Below, piece by piece: positions 1-8,900 of a DNA stretch of 50,629 nucleotides. Made by a program: the position numbers and the translations under genes. Within the stretch, counting starts at the first letter, position 1. Each line of letters begins with the position of its first letter. The DNA comes from Pseudomonadota bacterium. Its GTDB lineage: Bacteria > Pseudomonadota > Gammaproteobacteria > Burkholderiales > Thiobacillaceae. Location of the stretch: assembly GCA_030653935.1 (NCBI GenBank), contig JAURYL010000044.1, positions 1 to 50,629 on the forward strand, written 5' to 3'. Under the pieces are notes generated by a model, which saw only the letters and a program-made list of their open reading frames with translations, did not search any database and was not told the origin of the DNA.

Positions 1-28
1 CCAAGGTCGAGCCGCCACTGAACGCCCG

Positions 29-655
29 CTAAATCCCCCCCAGCCCCCCTTTTCCAAAGGGGGGAGTCAGCGCGCCGCACGCCTGTACCGGGCTACGGTA
101 CAGTGCCATTGCCAATGCGCGGGGGATCAGGAAGTCTGAAATTCGATTACAGGAGACTGAATCGCGCGGTGTCCGCTGTTCGCCCCGTCGTTGGCGGCGC
201 ATCCACGACAGCCAGCCGTTGAGGCCCACCAGCGCGTTGTAGGCGACGTCGCCAAGCACCGCCACCCAGCGATGGTGGCGGGTGACTTGGTCGAATTCGT
301 CGCCGTGGATCAGCAGCAGCCGGCGGCCGTCGGCGGTCTCATGGACGAATTCGCGTTCCACCCGGATATCGCCGAACGCGGTCTCACAGTAATCGCGCAA
401 AGCCTCGTCGTGATTGCCCGGCACGAACACCACCCGCTCGCCGTGGCGGGCGCGGCGCAGCACCTTCTGGATCACCGTGTTCTGCGCCGGACTCCAGTGG
501 ATGCCCCGGCTCATGCTCCAGAAATCGATGATGTCGCCGACCAGATAGAGATGGCGCGCGGGGTATTCCCGCAGGAAGGCGAGCAGGCTATCGGCCTGGC
601 AGGCGCGGGTGCCCAGATGGACATCCGAAATGAAAACGGAGCGGACGGCTGGCAT
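29..655 (-). pseudogene. C-terminally truncated LpxH-like metallophosphoesterase
   Basis: The protein begins like the UDP-2,3-diacylglucosamine diphosphatase-like calcineurin family, which hydrolyses phosphoesters with two metal ions. The metal-site motifs seen are SDVHLG (Asp11, His13), GDIIDFW (Asp41), PGNHD (Asn81, His82) and LIHGDE (His117). After about residue 158 the sequence stops resembling the family and ends in a tail read from non-coding sequence, including PPFGKGGLGG, which is translated from the G/C palindrome at the window's left edge. Family members usually run to about 240-270 residues and carry a late GHxH motif that supplies the last metal ligands; it is absent here. The gene has therefore probably lost its 3' end and is likely inactive. 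The start ATG at 655 lies just before the conserved first beta strand. It has no operon partner in view. Confidence 0.75.
32..65. repeat. C/G-run palindrome
   Basis: A run of C, a short loop and a matching run of G form a 9-bp perfect stem (44-52 with 56-64). It sits exactly where the truncated phosphoesterase loses homology. Short palindromes of this type are common dispersed repeats in proteobacteria; that link is general knowledge, not shown here. Confidence 0.5.
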
Positions 656-1231
656 GGCCAGCGAATGTGACAGGGCAGTGTGAAGATACGGTTACTGTGA
701 AACAACCAACCCATCCCCGCGGGTAGGAGCGTCCGCTTGCGGCGCGAACCACAGCATCGGCGAATTCGCGCCGCAAGCGGACGCTCCTACACCCCCTGTT
801 TCATCTTGCGGGGCGGTTGAGCCAGCCATGACCGGTTACAGCCGAACGGCCGGTTGCGATTTACGTAGTTTGATGCGGTTCGTCCCTCACCACATCCTAC
901 GAAGCCACCACCGTAGGATGTGGTTACCGAAGGGTAGGGGCTTCATCAGAGCGCGGTGCGCCGCATCGCCCCTCAGCCCACGACGCCCACCTGGGTTCGA
1001 CAGTTCGTCACCAAAAATCCGTTCGCGCCCCGAAGCAACACGGTCGATGCACCTCGCGTGTAGCGCCGGCTTCCAGCCGGCGTCTTTACAGCACGGCCAG
1101 CAGTTTGAAAAGACGCCGGCTGGAAGCCGACGCCACATAGTTGCATCGTCAGATGCGCTCGGCTTTCTCGGGGGCTACCTCTGGTCGGGTCGAGCAGGCG
1201 CGTTACCCCCACAGTGGACAGAACTTCAAGC
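656..1231. other. Non-coding stretch with three palindromic repeat units
   Basis: No convincing gene lies between the phosphoesterase remnant and brnA. The stretch holds three inverted repeats: 723-748 with 765-790 (listed separately), 890-900 with 913-923 (CCACATCCTAC and its complement, part of a family also seen near 4642, 11474 and 16443), and about 1060-1136 (two arms built on GCCGGCTTCCAGCCGGC). Apparent reading frames here come from these repeats. Confidence 0.65.
723..790. repeat. REP-like inverted repeat, 26-bp perfect arms
   Basis: Positions 723-748 are the exact reverse complement of 765-790 (26 of 26 bases), separated by 16 bases. The arms begin GTAGGAGCG, the start typical of REP-like extragenic palindromes. 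It could fold as a long hairpin in RNA or DNA. No transposase gene for it is visible in the window. Confidence 0.8.
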
Positions 1232-1546
1232 TCAAGTCTTGTGATGCAGCGAGCGAATCATGGCCTCGCGCAAGATGGCATTGATCCTGGTCTGGTAGCC
1301 CTTGCCTTGGCTCTTGAGCCAGGCCAGCACATCGCTATCGACCCGCACGGTCGTAGAGGTCTTGGTGGGCTTGTAAAACGTGTTCAATACCGCGTTCTTC
1401 CAGAACACCTCATCCAGCGGCGGAATGTCGCTGTAGTCGACCTCGCTGTCCGGCATCTCGGACAACGCCTTGAGTTCGGCCTTCTGCTCATTCGTCAGCG
1501 GCGGCAGGTTGTTCAGGTCAACCTCATAGCGAGCAGTTTTGCTCAT
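1232..1546 (-). CDS. brnA: BrnA-like antitoxin
   Basis: A 104-residue protein with a C-terminal ribbon-helix-helix segment (TSTTVRVDSDVLAWLKSQG, then a helix with INAILREAM), as in BrnA antitoxins. The N-terminal half (LPPLTNEQKAEL, SEVDYSDIPPLDE) is the part that would cover the toxin. By family knowledge BrnA neutralises BrnT and represses its own promoter. The start at 1546 was chosen because homology begins at MSKTARYEVD and AGGAAG lies upstream; a longer frame upstream only reads through brnT in another frame. The gene overlaps the 3' end of brnT by 23 bases, so translation is probably coupled. Confidence 0.85.
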   Translation of the reverse strand: MSKTARYEVDLNNLPPLTNEQKAELKALSEMPDSEVDYSDIPPLDEVFWKNAVLNTFYKPTKTSTTVRVDSDVLAWLKSQGKGYQTRINAILREAMIRSLHHKT

Positions 1547-1823
1547 AGCGCTTCCTCTCTTTCGGCTCGGCGCGACGTGCCGACATGATGCGGATAACCT
1601 CGGTACCGTCTTCGTCGTCCCGGACGGCATGGGCCACCAGCAGCAGCAGGTGACCATCAACAAGTCCCAAGGTTTGCCAACGCTGCTCCCCGTTCACGAT
1701 GCGGTCTTGCCCGACCACGGCGAACGGGTCGGCAAAGACGCGGATAGCTGTCTCGAAGCTCACGCGGTGCTTCTTGAGGTTGCTTACCGCTTTCGCCGGG
1801 TCCCATTCAAATCTTGTTTCCAT
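1524..1823 (-). CDS. brnT: BrnT-like ribonuclease toxin (DUF497)
   Basis: A 99-residue protein of the BrnT family, small RelE-fold RNases. Diagnostic stretches are FEWDPAKAVSNLKKHRVSFE near the N-terminus, FADPF near residues 30-34, RWQTLG around 48-53 and the C-terminal IRIMSARRAEPKERKRYE. By family knowledge it cleaves RNA to stop growth and is held inactive by BrnA. It comes first in a two-gene operon on the minus strand with brnA, toxin before antitoxin as usual for this family. The full expected length and conserved residues are present, so it looks intact. Confidence 0.88.
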   Translation of the reverse strand: METRFEWDPAKAVSNLKKHRVSFETAIRVFADPFAVVGQDRIVNGEQRWQTLGLVDGHLLLLVAHAVRDDEDGTEVIRIMSARRAEPKERKRYEQNCSL

Positions 1824-1972
1824 GTGATTATGTTACTACTGATTTGTTGGTATTCAGGCTGACGACACACCCCCAACCCCCGTCGCTATAACGTAAGTGG
1901 TATATGCCTACCAGCAACGTCTGATTACCATCCCCCCGGTCCGACAATCAAAAAAACCGACAGGGGAACGAC

Positions 1973-3529
1973 ATGGCAGTACGCTCACGCTCACATTTAC
2001 TCACCCTCAGCCTGCTGACCGCCGTTCTGGCGCTCAGTCTCGGCGCCTGTAGCAACAGCACCTCCATCCCCGCCGCCGGCGGCGTCACCCTCGCCGGCGC
2101 CGGCCAGAAAGGCCCCTACCTTCCCGGCGCCAGCGTCACCGCCTATCAACTCAACGCCGGCGCCGCCCGCACCGCCACCAGCCAGGCCGGCACGATCGAT
2201 GCCAACGGCCACTACAGCCTGGTCGGCATCCCCTGGACCGGCCTCACGGAAATCGTCGTCTCCGGCCGTTACTTCGACGAAGCCGCCAATGCCGACAGCG
2301 CCGGCACGCTGGACCTCACCGCCCTCATCGACCTGCAAGCCGGTGCCACGGTACGGGTCAACCTGCTCACCCACCTGCTCGCCGGCCGCATCCGGGTGTT
2401 GATGGCCGGCAGCCAGACCTACGCCGCCGCCCGCACCCAGGCGCTCGCCGACCTCGCCACCCGCTTCAACCTCACTCTCGCCGGTGGCGTCGGCCCGGAA
2501 GCGCTTGACCTCACCGACGGCGCCGGCGCCCACGCCCAGGACAACGCCAACCTCCTGCTGCTCTCCGCCGCCGTCCTCGCCGGGGGTCAGGGCAGCCAGA
2601 CCGAGATCGACGCCCTGCGTGCCGACTTCGCCGACAACGGCCGCATCGACCAGGCCGGCTTCAACGCCATCCGCCGTGCCGCCCGCGCGCAAAACTTCGC
2701 CACCCTGCGTACCCGGCTGATGACCCGGAACGCCGCCTTCGCCAACCCGCCCGGCAGCATCAATCAGCTCCCCACCTGGTCCCTGGGCGGCAGCCTCACC
2801 GATACCGGCATCACCACCAGCCAGTGCTACCAGGCCGGCAGCAACACCCTGGTCTCATGCGCCAGCGCCGAAGCCCAGGCCCTGAGCACCACCCAGGACG
2901 GCATGACCGGGCGTGATGCCGATCCGGCGACCAACAGCGATGCCGACGGCAAGCTGGGCTTCAGCTACAGCAAGCTCGGCGGCGACGGCCAGCCCCTGAC
3001 CATCCAGAACGGCACCTACAGCGAGGCCGGCAGCGAAGCGGCGGGGACGAAATGGTCTTGCGTGAAAGACAACCTTACCGGCCTGACCTGGGAAGTGAAG
3101 ACCGATGACGGTGGTTTGCGCGACAAGGACAACACCTACACCAACTACGATGACCGCAGCCAGCCGCAACGCTGGAATGGCAGCACCTTTGTGAACCCCA
3201 CCCAGGCCGAGATCGACGCCGCCACGAACAGTCGGAGTTTTGTTGCAGCCGTCAACGCTGCGGGCATGTGCGGCACCGGCAACTGGCGCCTGCCCACAGT
3301 GGATGAGCTTCAGGGATTGGTTGATTACAGTGTGGCATCCCCCGGACCAACTCTCGATGCGAACTTCTTTCCCAATACGCCTGGAACCACGTTCTGGACT
3401 TCCTCGCTATATGCCGAGCATTCCTACTTTGTCTGGGCCGTTGGCTTCAACTATGGTTCCGTTGGCGGCGGTTACCGTGTCGGTGACGGTGCTGTTCGGT
3501 TGGTGCATGCCAGTCAGGACTGGGATTGA
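1973..3529 (+). CDS. Secreted lipoprotein with C-terminal DUF1566 domain
   Basis: A 518-residue protein. Residues 1-26 form a lipoprotein signal ending LSLGAC, with Cys26 as the lipidation site. The middle (about 35-290) is Ala/Gly/Thr-rich, contains carboxypeptidase-regulatory-like beta segments (KGPYLPGASVTAYQLN, NGHYSLVGIP) and has no clear enzyme motif. The C-terminus (about 360-515) is a DUF1566/C-lectin-like domain: LTGLTWEVKT, GNWRLPTVDELQGLVDY, FWTSS, then a final VRLVHASQ. Such domains bind ligands at the cell surface and are also displayed by some diversity-generating retroelements, but no reverse transcriptase or template repeat is visible here. A purine-rich GGGGAA precedes the ATG. 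The downstream gene encodes a shorter protein with the same domain, so the two look like related surface proteins. Confidence 0.75.
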   Translation: MAVRSRSHLLTLSLLTAVLALSLGACSNSTSIPAAGGVTLAGAGQKGPYLPGASVTAYQLNAGAARTATSQAGTIDANGHYSLVGIPWTGLTEIVVSGRYFDEAANADSAGTLDLTALIDLQAGATVRVNLLTHLLAGRIRVLMAGSQTYAAARTQALADLATRFNLTLAGGVGPEALDLTDGAGAHAQDNANLLLLSAAVLAGGQGSQTEIDALRADFADNGRIDQAGFNAIRRAARAQNFATLRTRLMTRNAAFANPPGSINQLPTWSLGGSLTDTGITTSQCYQAGSNTLVSCASAEAQALSTTQDGMTGRDADPATNSDADGKLGFSYSKLGGDGQPLTIQNGTYSEAGSEAAGTKWSCVKDNLTGLTWEVKTDDGGLRDKDNTYTNYDDRSQPQRWNGSTFVNPTQAEIDAATNSRSFVAAVNAAGMCGTGNWRLPTVDELQGLVDYSVASPGPTLDANFFPNTPGTTFWTSSLYAEHSYFVWAVGFNYGSVGGGYRVGDGAVRLVHASQDWD

Positions 3530-3730
3530 AGTACGGTCACATTCACTTGCCGCCATCGATCTTTTGTGACGGTATTCGCCTGTCATTGTTGTGCCTTGCT
3601 CAATATGAAGTTGAGTCCCTCCCGGTTGTGTCACAACACCGGCGACAAAGGGCCGCCTGCACATGACAAGCAAGTATTGCCGGTTGCTCGCCGTTTACCC
3701 CTCGATTATTTAGTGCGGAAAAGGAAACCA

Positions 3731-4198
3731 ATGAAGCTCCTATCGGCCCTGCTGGCCACCCTATTTCTTGTGCACGTACAAGCCTTGGCTGCCCCCTACA
3801 TGATCAGCGCGGATGGTCACGAAGTGACTGACCAGGCTACCGGACTGACTTGGCGCCGCTGCTCGGAAGGTATGGGCTGGGATGGTTCGACTTGTGCCGG
3901 TACGGTACTGACCTTCTCCCGTGAGAATGCACTAACCCGCTCGAAAACCGAGGCTGCCGCGAGTGACAAAGTATGGCGCCTGCCCAACGTGAAAGAACTT
4001 GGCAGCCTAGTCGATCGTAGCCGTGGCTTGCCTGCCATCAAAGTGGCTATTTTCCCCGCTACCCCTTCGATCTGGTTCTGGTCTTCCTCAACGTATGTGA
4101 ACAATTCCAAACTCGCATGGGTCGTCAATTTTGGTGGTGGCTACAACGGAGGCACCGATGCCGACTGCGCGGTTCGGTTAGTTCGCGCCAGCCAGTGA
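3731..4198 (+). CDS. Small secreted DUF1566-domain protein
   Basis: A 155-residue protein with a Sec signal peptide (MKLLSALLATLFLVHVQALA) followed almost directly by a DUF1566 domain: ATGLTWRRCSEGM, VWRLPNVKELGSLVD, FWSSSTY, and a terminal CAVRLVRASQ. The fold and end match the preceding lipoprotein, and the last 30 bases of the two genes are alike, so one may derive from the other. The start at 3731 was preferred to upstream in-frame codons because it begins the signal peptide and follows AAGGAA. The 200 bases separating the two genes show no other feature. Function is unknown; an extracellular binding role is inferred from the fold. Confidence 0.7.
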   Translation: MKLLSALLATLFLVHVQALAAPYMISADGHEVTDQATGLTWRRCSEGMGWDGSTCAGTVLTFSRENALTRSKTEAAASDKVWRLPNVKELGSLVDRSRGLPAIKVAIFPATPSIWFWSSSTYVNNSKLAWVVNFGGGYNGGTDADCAVRLVRASQ

Positions 4199-4838
4199 TT
4201 GGGCTGCGAAGCCGCTTTTTGGCATGAGCCGGCAGGTTGGCGCGGAGGGCGATTTGCGTGCCGGTTTACGCTTCGTGCAGCCGGTATCCTCAAACAGCGA
4301 GTAGGGCGGATGCCCGAAGGGCGATCCGCTAGCCTTGTGGCGCCGAATGGCGGAACCGCTGCGCGTTCCGCCCTACGCGTTGTCCCGCCTTGGTGAATCT
4401 GCATGGCGTAGCACCGCATCCAGTCCACGTAGCGCAGGCGTCCTCGCCTGCACGCCGGCCACGGGCCGGCTTTACGACGCCGACCAGGCCGACGCGCGTG
4501 GATCAGAGCAAAGGCAATTAGACGAACGAGGCAGGCAGGCAGGGATGCCTGCGCTACAGTTTGGCATTCGGCGGATAGCGCCGGCAAAAAGCCGCCGGCT
4601 CATCCGCCCTACGCGGGCTGTGGGTGGGGTTAACCGTTGATTGATGCGGTTCGCTGCGCTCACCACATCCTACGACCCCCGACCCCCGACCCCCGAACCG
4701 AGCCGATGCCGTGAAAAGTTGCCATGGCGAGATTGCGCGCGGGCTTTTCGTAACCTTTACTTAGGGGCGTGCACAGGCCGCCGGCCCGTCTTGGCTGCTT
4801 TGTGCGAGGGTAAAAAATCAACTAACTGGAGTCATGCC
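4199..4838. repeat. Cluster of palindromic repeats, no gene
   Basis: This 640-base gap is mostly repeats. Units seen: 4301-4376 (GTAGGGCGGATGCCC with the complementary CCGCCCTAC end), 4429-4557 (GTAGCGCAGGC matched by GCCTGCGCTAC, with an inner GCCGGCC palindrome), about 4568-4613 (GGCGGAT matched by ATCCGCC), 4642-4673 (TGATGCGGTTCG followed by CACCACATCCTAC), and three tandem copies of GACCCCC at 4674-4694. Several unrelated repeat families are stacked here, which marks a tolerant site at the left border of the caspase locus. Confidence 0.7.
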
Positions 4839-5032
4839 ATGTCGCCATCCAATTTCCCCCGTGATCCCGCCGTCCGCGATCTGGCGCCACCCGGTGCTAC
4901 CGCGCGCGGCTTGCCGCCCTGAGCGGCAACGAACGATGCGGCGATCACCTGAACTTCATCTTCCTCGGCGCGGCGGGTAACGACTTCCTCGCATCGCGCA
5001 TTCCATCGGATGACAAGGAGAACACCCCATGA
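4839..5032 (+). pseudogene. Possible frameshifted small gene ahead of the caspase gene
   Basis: An ATG at 4839, preceded by CTGGAG, opens a 27-codon frame ending at 4922. In the next frame, from about 4865, reading continues through LSGNERCGDH and NFIFLGAAGNDFLASRIP and ends with a TGA at 5030-5032 that overlaps the caspase ATG as ATGA. A one-base shift near 4900-4918 would join both parts into one protein of about 64 residues coupled to the caspase gene. This may be a decayed small gene, a programmed frameshift, or chance; the ATGA coupling is the best argument for a real gene. No family is recognised. Confidence 0.35.
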
Positions 5033-5820
5033 GCAAGAAAGCACTGTGCATCGGCATCAACGACTATCCCGGCACCGCCAACGACCTGTCAGGCTGCGTC
5101 AATGACGCCGAAGACTGGGCGGCTGAGTTGGCCGGCCGTGGTTTCAAGGTCAGTAGCATGCTGGACAAGAAGGCCACTCACGCCGCCATGAGCAAGGCCA
5201 TCGGCGGCTTGATCAAGGACGCGAAGAAGGGCGATACCGTGGTCATCACCTATTCCGGCCACGGCACCTGGGTGCCGGACAGTTCCGGCGACGAGGCGGA
5301 CGGCCGCGACGAGGGGCTGTGCCCCTGGGACATCACCAGCGCCGGCCCGCTGCTGGACGATGATATCGGCCTGCTGTTCGGGAAACACGTGGGCGGCGTC
5401 CGCATCGTGCTCATCTCCGACAGTTGCCATTCCGGTTCGGTGACGCGCGGCGACGACAGCGACCTCGACCCCGGCGCCGCGCGCGCCCGCTTCCTGCCGC
5501 TGGAAGCCTGGATGCCGGCCAGCGAATTACCCGCCGCCGCCAGTCGCCCTCGCGGCCTGATCAGCGGCCTCAGACGCAGCGGCGGCGATCTGCTCCTGGC
5601 CGGCTGCATGGATACCCAGTACTCCTGGGACACCAGTTTCCGTGGACGCCCCAACGGCGCCTTCACCTACTACGCGCTGAAGACCCTGCGCGAGAACAAA
5701 CCGGCCACCTACGTGGCCTGGTTCAACGCCATCCGAACCTATCTCCCCACCACCCGTTTGCCGCAGGACCCGCAGATCCTGGGCACCGCCACCGCGCAGC
5801 GGTTCAAGGTGTTCGAGTAA
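5029..5820 (+). CDS. Caspase-family (C14) cysteine peptidase
   Basis: A 263-residue single-domain caspase/metacaspase-like peptidase. The first strand reads KKALCIGINDYPG. The catalytic His is in TYSGHGTW (His78) and the catalytic Cys in LISDSCHSG (Cys133). Acidic loops (SSGDEADGRDEG, DSDLDP) match the calcium- or substrate-pocket regions of metacaspases, which cut after Arg or Lys. The end includes LLLAGCMDTQYSWD and GAFTYYALKTL, typical of the family. No pro-domain, repeat or membrane segment is fused, so it is probably a soluble protease. A good AAGGAG lies before the ATG. Next downstream, in the same direction, is a giant CHAT-lipase fusion, itself carrying a caspase-like domain; a cascade in which one activates the other is inferred, not shown. 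Confidence 0.9.
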   Translation: MSKKALCIGINDYPGTANDLSGCVNDAEDWAAELAGRGFKVSSMLDKKATHAAMSKAIGGLIKDAKKGDTVVITYSGHGTWVPDSSGDEADGRDEGLCPWDITSAGPLLDDDIGLLFGKHVGGVRIVLISDSCHSGSVTRGDDSDLDPGAARARFLPLEAWMPASELPAAASRPRGLISGLRRSGGDLLLAGCMDTQYSWDTSFRGRPNGAFTYYALKTLRENKPATYVAWFNAIRTYLPTTRLPQDPQILGTATAQRFKVFE

Positions 5821-5842
5821 GTCGAGTGCGCCGCCGCCTTTG

Positions 5843-5912
5843 TAGTGCCGGCATCCCTGCCGGCGTCTTTGCCACTGGTAAGGAGGAGTCGGCAGGGATG
5901 CCGGCGCTACAC
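5843..5912. repeat. Inverted repeat between caspase and CHAT genes
   Basis: The arms TAGTGCCGGCATCCCTGCCG and CGGCAGGGATGCCGGCGCTA face each other across about 30 bases. As RNA this would be a strong hairpin separating the caspase gene from the CHAT gene and might lower read-through or change mRNA stability. It belongs to the same broad class as the units at 1060 and 4429. Confidence 0.7.
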
Positions 5913-5971
5913 GGGCCGCGCTCAGTCTCGCGATTCAGCCCCCGCACTAGCATTCAACCGAGGAGAACCTT

Positions 5972-8900
5972 ATGACCCGCAGCTACCTCATTCGCGGCAG
6001 AGAACAGCGATCCGCCACCACGCCCCCCACCACGGATGTCGTCATCACCCGCCAGCGCCGTCTGTTGCCGGGGAGCGCGCGCGAGGCCGGGGTGGGCGAG
6101 ATCGAGGCGGCCGGCGACGAGGTGGCGCGGGTGGAGCTGGAAAACGGTTTCGTGCTGTGGACCCGGGCCGATGATCTGATCCGGGAGCGGGGCAGGAAGG
6201 CGGTGGGCCGAGATGGCGGCGAGGGCTGGGAGATCGACGCGCGGCCGCCCGCGCGGTCGGGCGCATCTTCCGGTACGCGCGGTTGGTTGGGGCTGGGAAT
6301 CAAGGTGCTGGAATTCTTCGGTGTCGATCTCAAGGGTAAGGCGGCGGTCGCCCTCGGCGGCAAGCTGGAGGAGAAGTTGCTGAAAGGCAACGCGCCTGGC
6401 CTCTACCGTGTTTCCCTGGGTGACAGCTTCGGCCTCGCGCCGGTGGCCGAGAACGAGACGCTGCCGGCCGAGCCGATTCTGGTGTTCATCCACGGCACCG
6501 CGTCTAGCGGCCAGGGTAGTTTCGGCAAACTCTGGGAAGGCGCGGCGGGGGCGGCGGCGCGCCAGGCCTTGAAGGCGCGCTATGGCGAGCGGGTCTACGC
6601 CCTGGAGCATCGCTCGCTGACGCTGAGCCCGATCGAGAATGCCCTGGCGCTGGCCAGGCGCCTGCCGGAGCACGCGCAAGTGCATCTGGTCAGCCATTCG
6701 CGCGGCGGTCTGGTGGGGGAACTCCTGTGCCTGGGTGAGCGGGACAAGCGCGATGACCCGTTGCGCGCGGACTGGCTCAAGCAGCTATTTGCCGCCGACC
6801 GCACCGTCGCCGAGCAACTTGGCCTCAGCCCGCTGCGCCCGGAGGCGGTCGCGGCGCGCGACGCGGCCTATGACGCCGACCGCGAGATGCTCGCGGAACT
6901 GCTGGCGCTGCTGGACACGAAAGCGGTGAAGATCCGCCGCTTCGTCCGGGTGGCCTGCCCGGCGCGCGGCACCACGCTGGCTTCGGGCCGCCTCGACCGC
7001 TGGCTGTCGGTGCTCGACTACCTTGGCGGCAACGGGCTGCTGGGCGACGCGGCCGACTTCCTGCTGGCGGTGGTGAAGGAACGCACCGACCCGCGCACTC
7101 TGCCAGGGCTGGAGGCGATGATGCCCGGCTCGGCGCTGACCCGTTTGTTGCAGCACCCCGGCCTCGTCACCACGGCCGACCTGTCGGTGATCGCCGGCGA
7201 TATCGAGGGCGATTCGCTGTGGGGTCAGATCAAGCTGCTGGCGACCGACTGGTTCTACGGCGCCGACCACGACCTGGTGGTGAACACCGGCTCCATGTAC
7301 GGTGGCCTCCGGCGGCCGGAGAAGGGCGCGCGATTCCTGTTCGACCAGGGCCCCGATGTCTGCCATTTCAATTACTTCGCCAACGACAAGAGCGTGCGCT
7401 GGCTGGTCGCCGGCCTGACCCGGGCCGACGACGGCGATGGCGGTTTCCAGCCGCTCCAGGCGGCCAGGCACGAAGCGCCCAAGTGGCGCGAGGCACTGCG
7501 GCGCAGTCGCGGCATCGGCACCCCGCGGCCGCTGGCGGTGCTGCTGCCGGGCACCATGGGCAGCGCGCTGCAAGTGGGCGACGACGCGGTCTGGCTGAAA
7601 TATCTGGCCCTGTTCAAGGGCGGGCTGGGGCGGCTGCGCATGGATAACAACGCAAATAAGCCGGACATTCAGCCCACGGACTTGCTGGATGACTTCTACG
7701 GCCCGCTGATCGAGTTCCTGGCGCGCAGTCACCGGGTGGAGCTTTTCCCCTACGACTGGCGTCTGTCGGTGCGCGACGCGGCGGTGAAACTGGCGGACAA
7801 GCTGGAGGCCTGGTTGCCCGAGGTCGAGCGGCAAGGGCAGCCGGTGCATCTGGTGGCGCACTCCATGGGCGGCCTGGTGGTGCGCGCGATGATCGCCGAT
7901 GGCGGCCGTGGCGCGGCCCTCTGGCGGCGCATCGTCAACCTGCCCAACAGCCGTTTCATGATGCTGGGCACGCCCAACCTGGGCTCGCACGAAGCGGTGC
8001 GCTGGCTGACCGGCCGCAACCCGACCCAGGCCAAACTCAGCCTGCTCGACTTCGCCCACAACACCGACGAGATCACCGACATCGTCAACCGTTTCCCCGG
8101 CTTGCTGGAGTTGTTGCCGTTCGACCCGGACGGCGCGGATTTCGCCCGGCAACCGCTTTGGCGCGAGCTGAAGCGGCAACTTTCGGCGCGTTGGAGCCTG
8201 GCCGACGCCGGCGCCCTGGTGCAGGCGCGCGGCACCTGGGATGTTCTGAAGCAGGCCCGGCCCGACCCGGAGCACATGATCTACGTGGCCGGCTGCCAGG
8301 ACGCCACGGTGGTGGATTACCAGCTGGCCGATTACGAGGAATCCTGGCTCGCCGGGCGCAAACGCCTGGAGTTCATCGCCAGCCGCGAGGGCGACGGCAC
8401 CGTGGCCTGGCGTTCCGGCCGTCTGCCTGGGGTGCCGACCTGGTACGTGGAAAACACCGCGCATGACGAACTGTGCGCGAACAAACGTTCATTCCCCGGC
8501 TTGCTCGACCTGCTCATGACCGGCGCCACCACCCGTCTGCCCACGACGCCGCCGAGCCGCAGCCGCGCCGCCGAGGCCGCGCCGGAACACTTTTTGCTGC
8601 CGACTCTGCCGCCGGCCGACGATATCCCGGACGAGGCCAGCCTGCGCGGTTTCGGTTTCGGCATTGCGCGGCCGTTCGACACGGCGATCGCCGGCCAGGG
8701 CGTGCCGGTGATCCGGGTCAGCCTGCGCCACGGCAATCTGGCCTACGCCCGGCACCCGGTGCTGGTCGGGCATTACCTGGGTGACAGCATCATCAGCGCC
8801 GAGCAATCGCTCGACGAGCGCCTGGGCCATGCCTTGTCCAGGCGGCAGCAACTCGGGCTCTATCCGGGGCCGATGGGCTCCCATGCCCTGTTCTTCAACG

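Noticed and set aside
1973-4198. Diversity-generating retroelement
   Set aside because: DUF1566 targets are present but no reverse transcriptase, accessory gene or template repeat was found in the window.
4335-4922. Short plus-strand frames among the repeats at 4.3-4.9 kb
   Set aside because: They are translations of palindromic repeats with no ribosome site, apart from the small frame at 4839, which is reported with low confidence.
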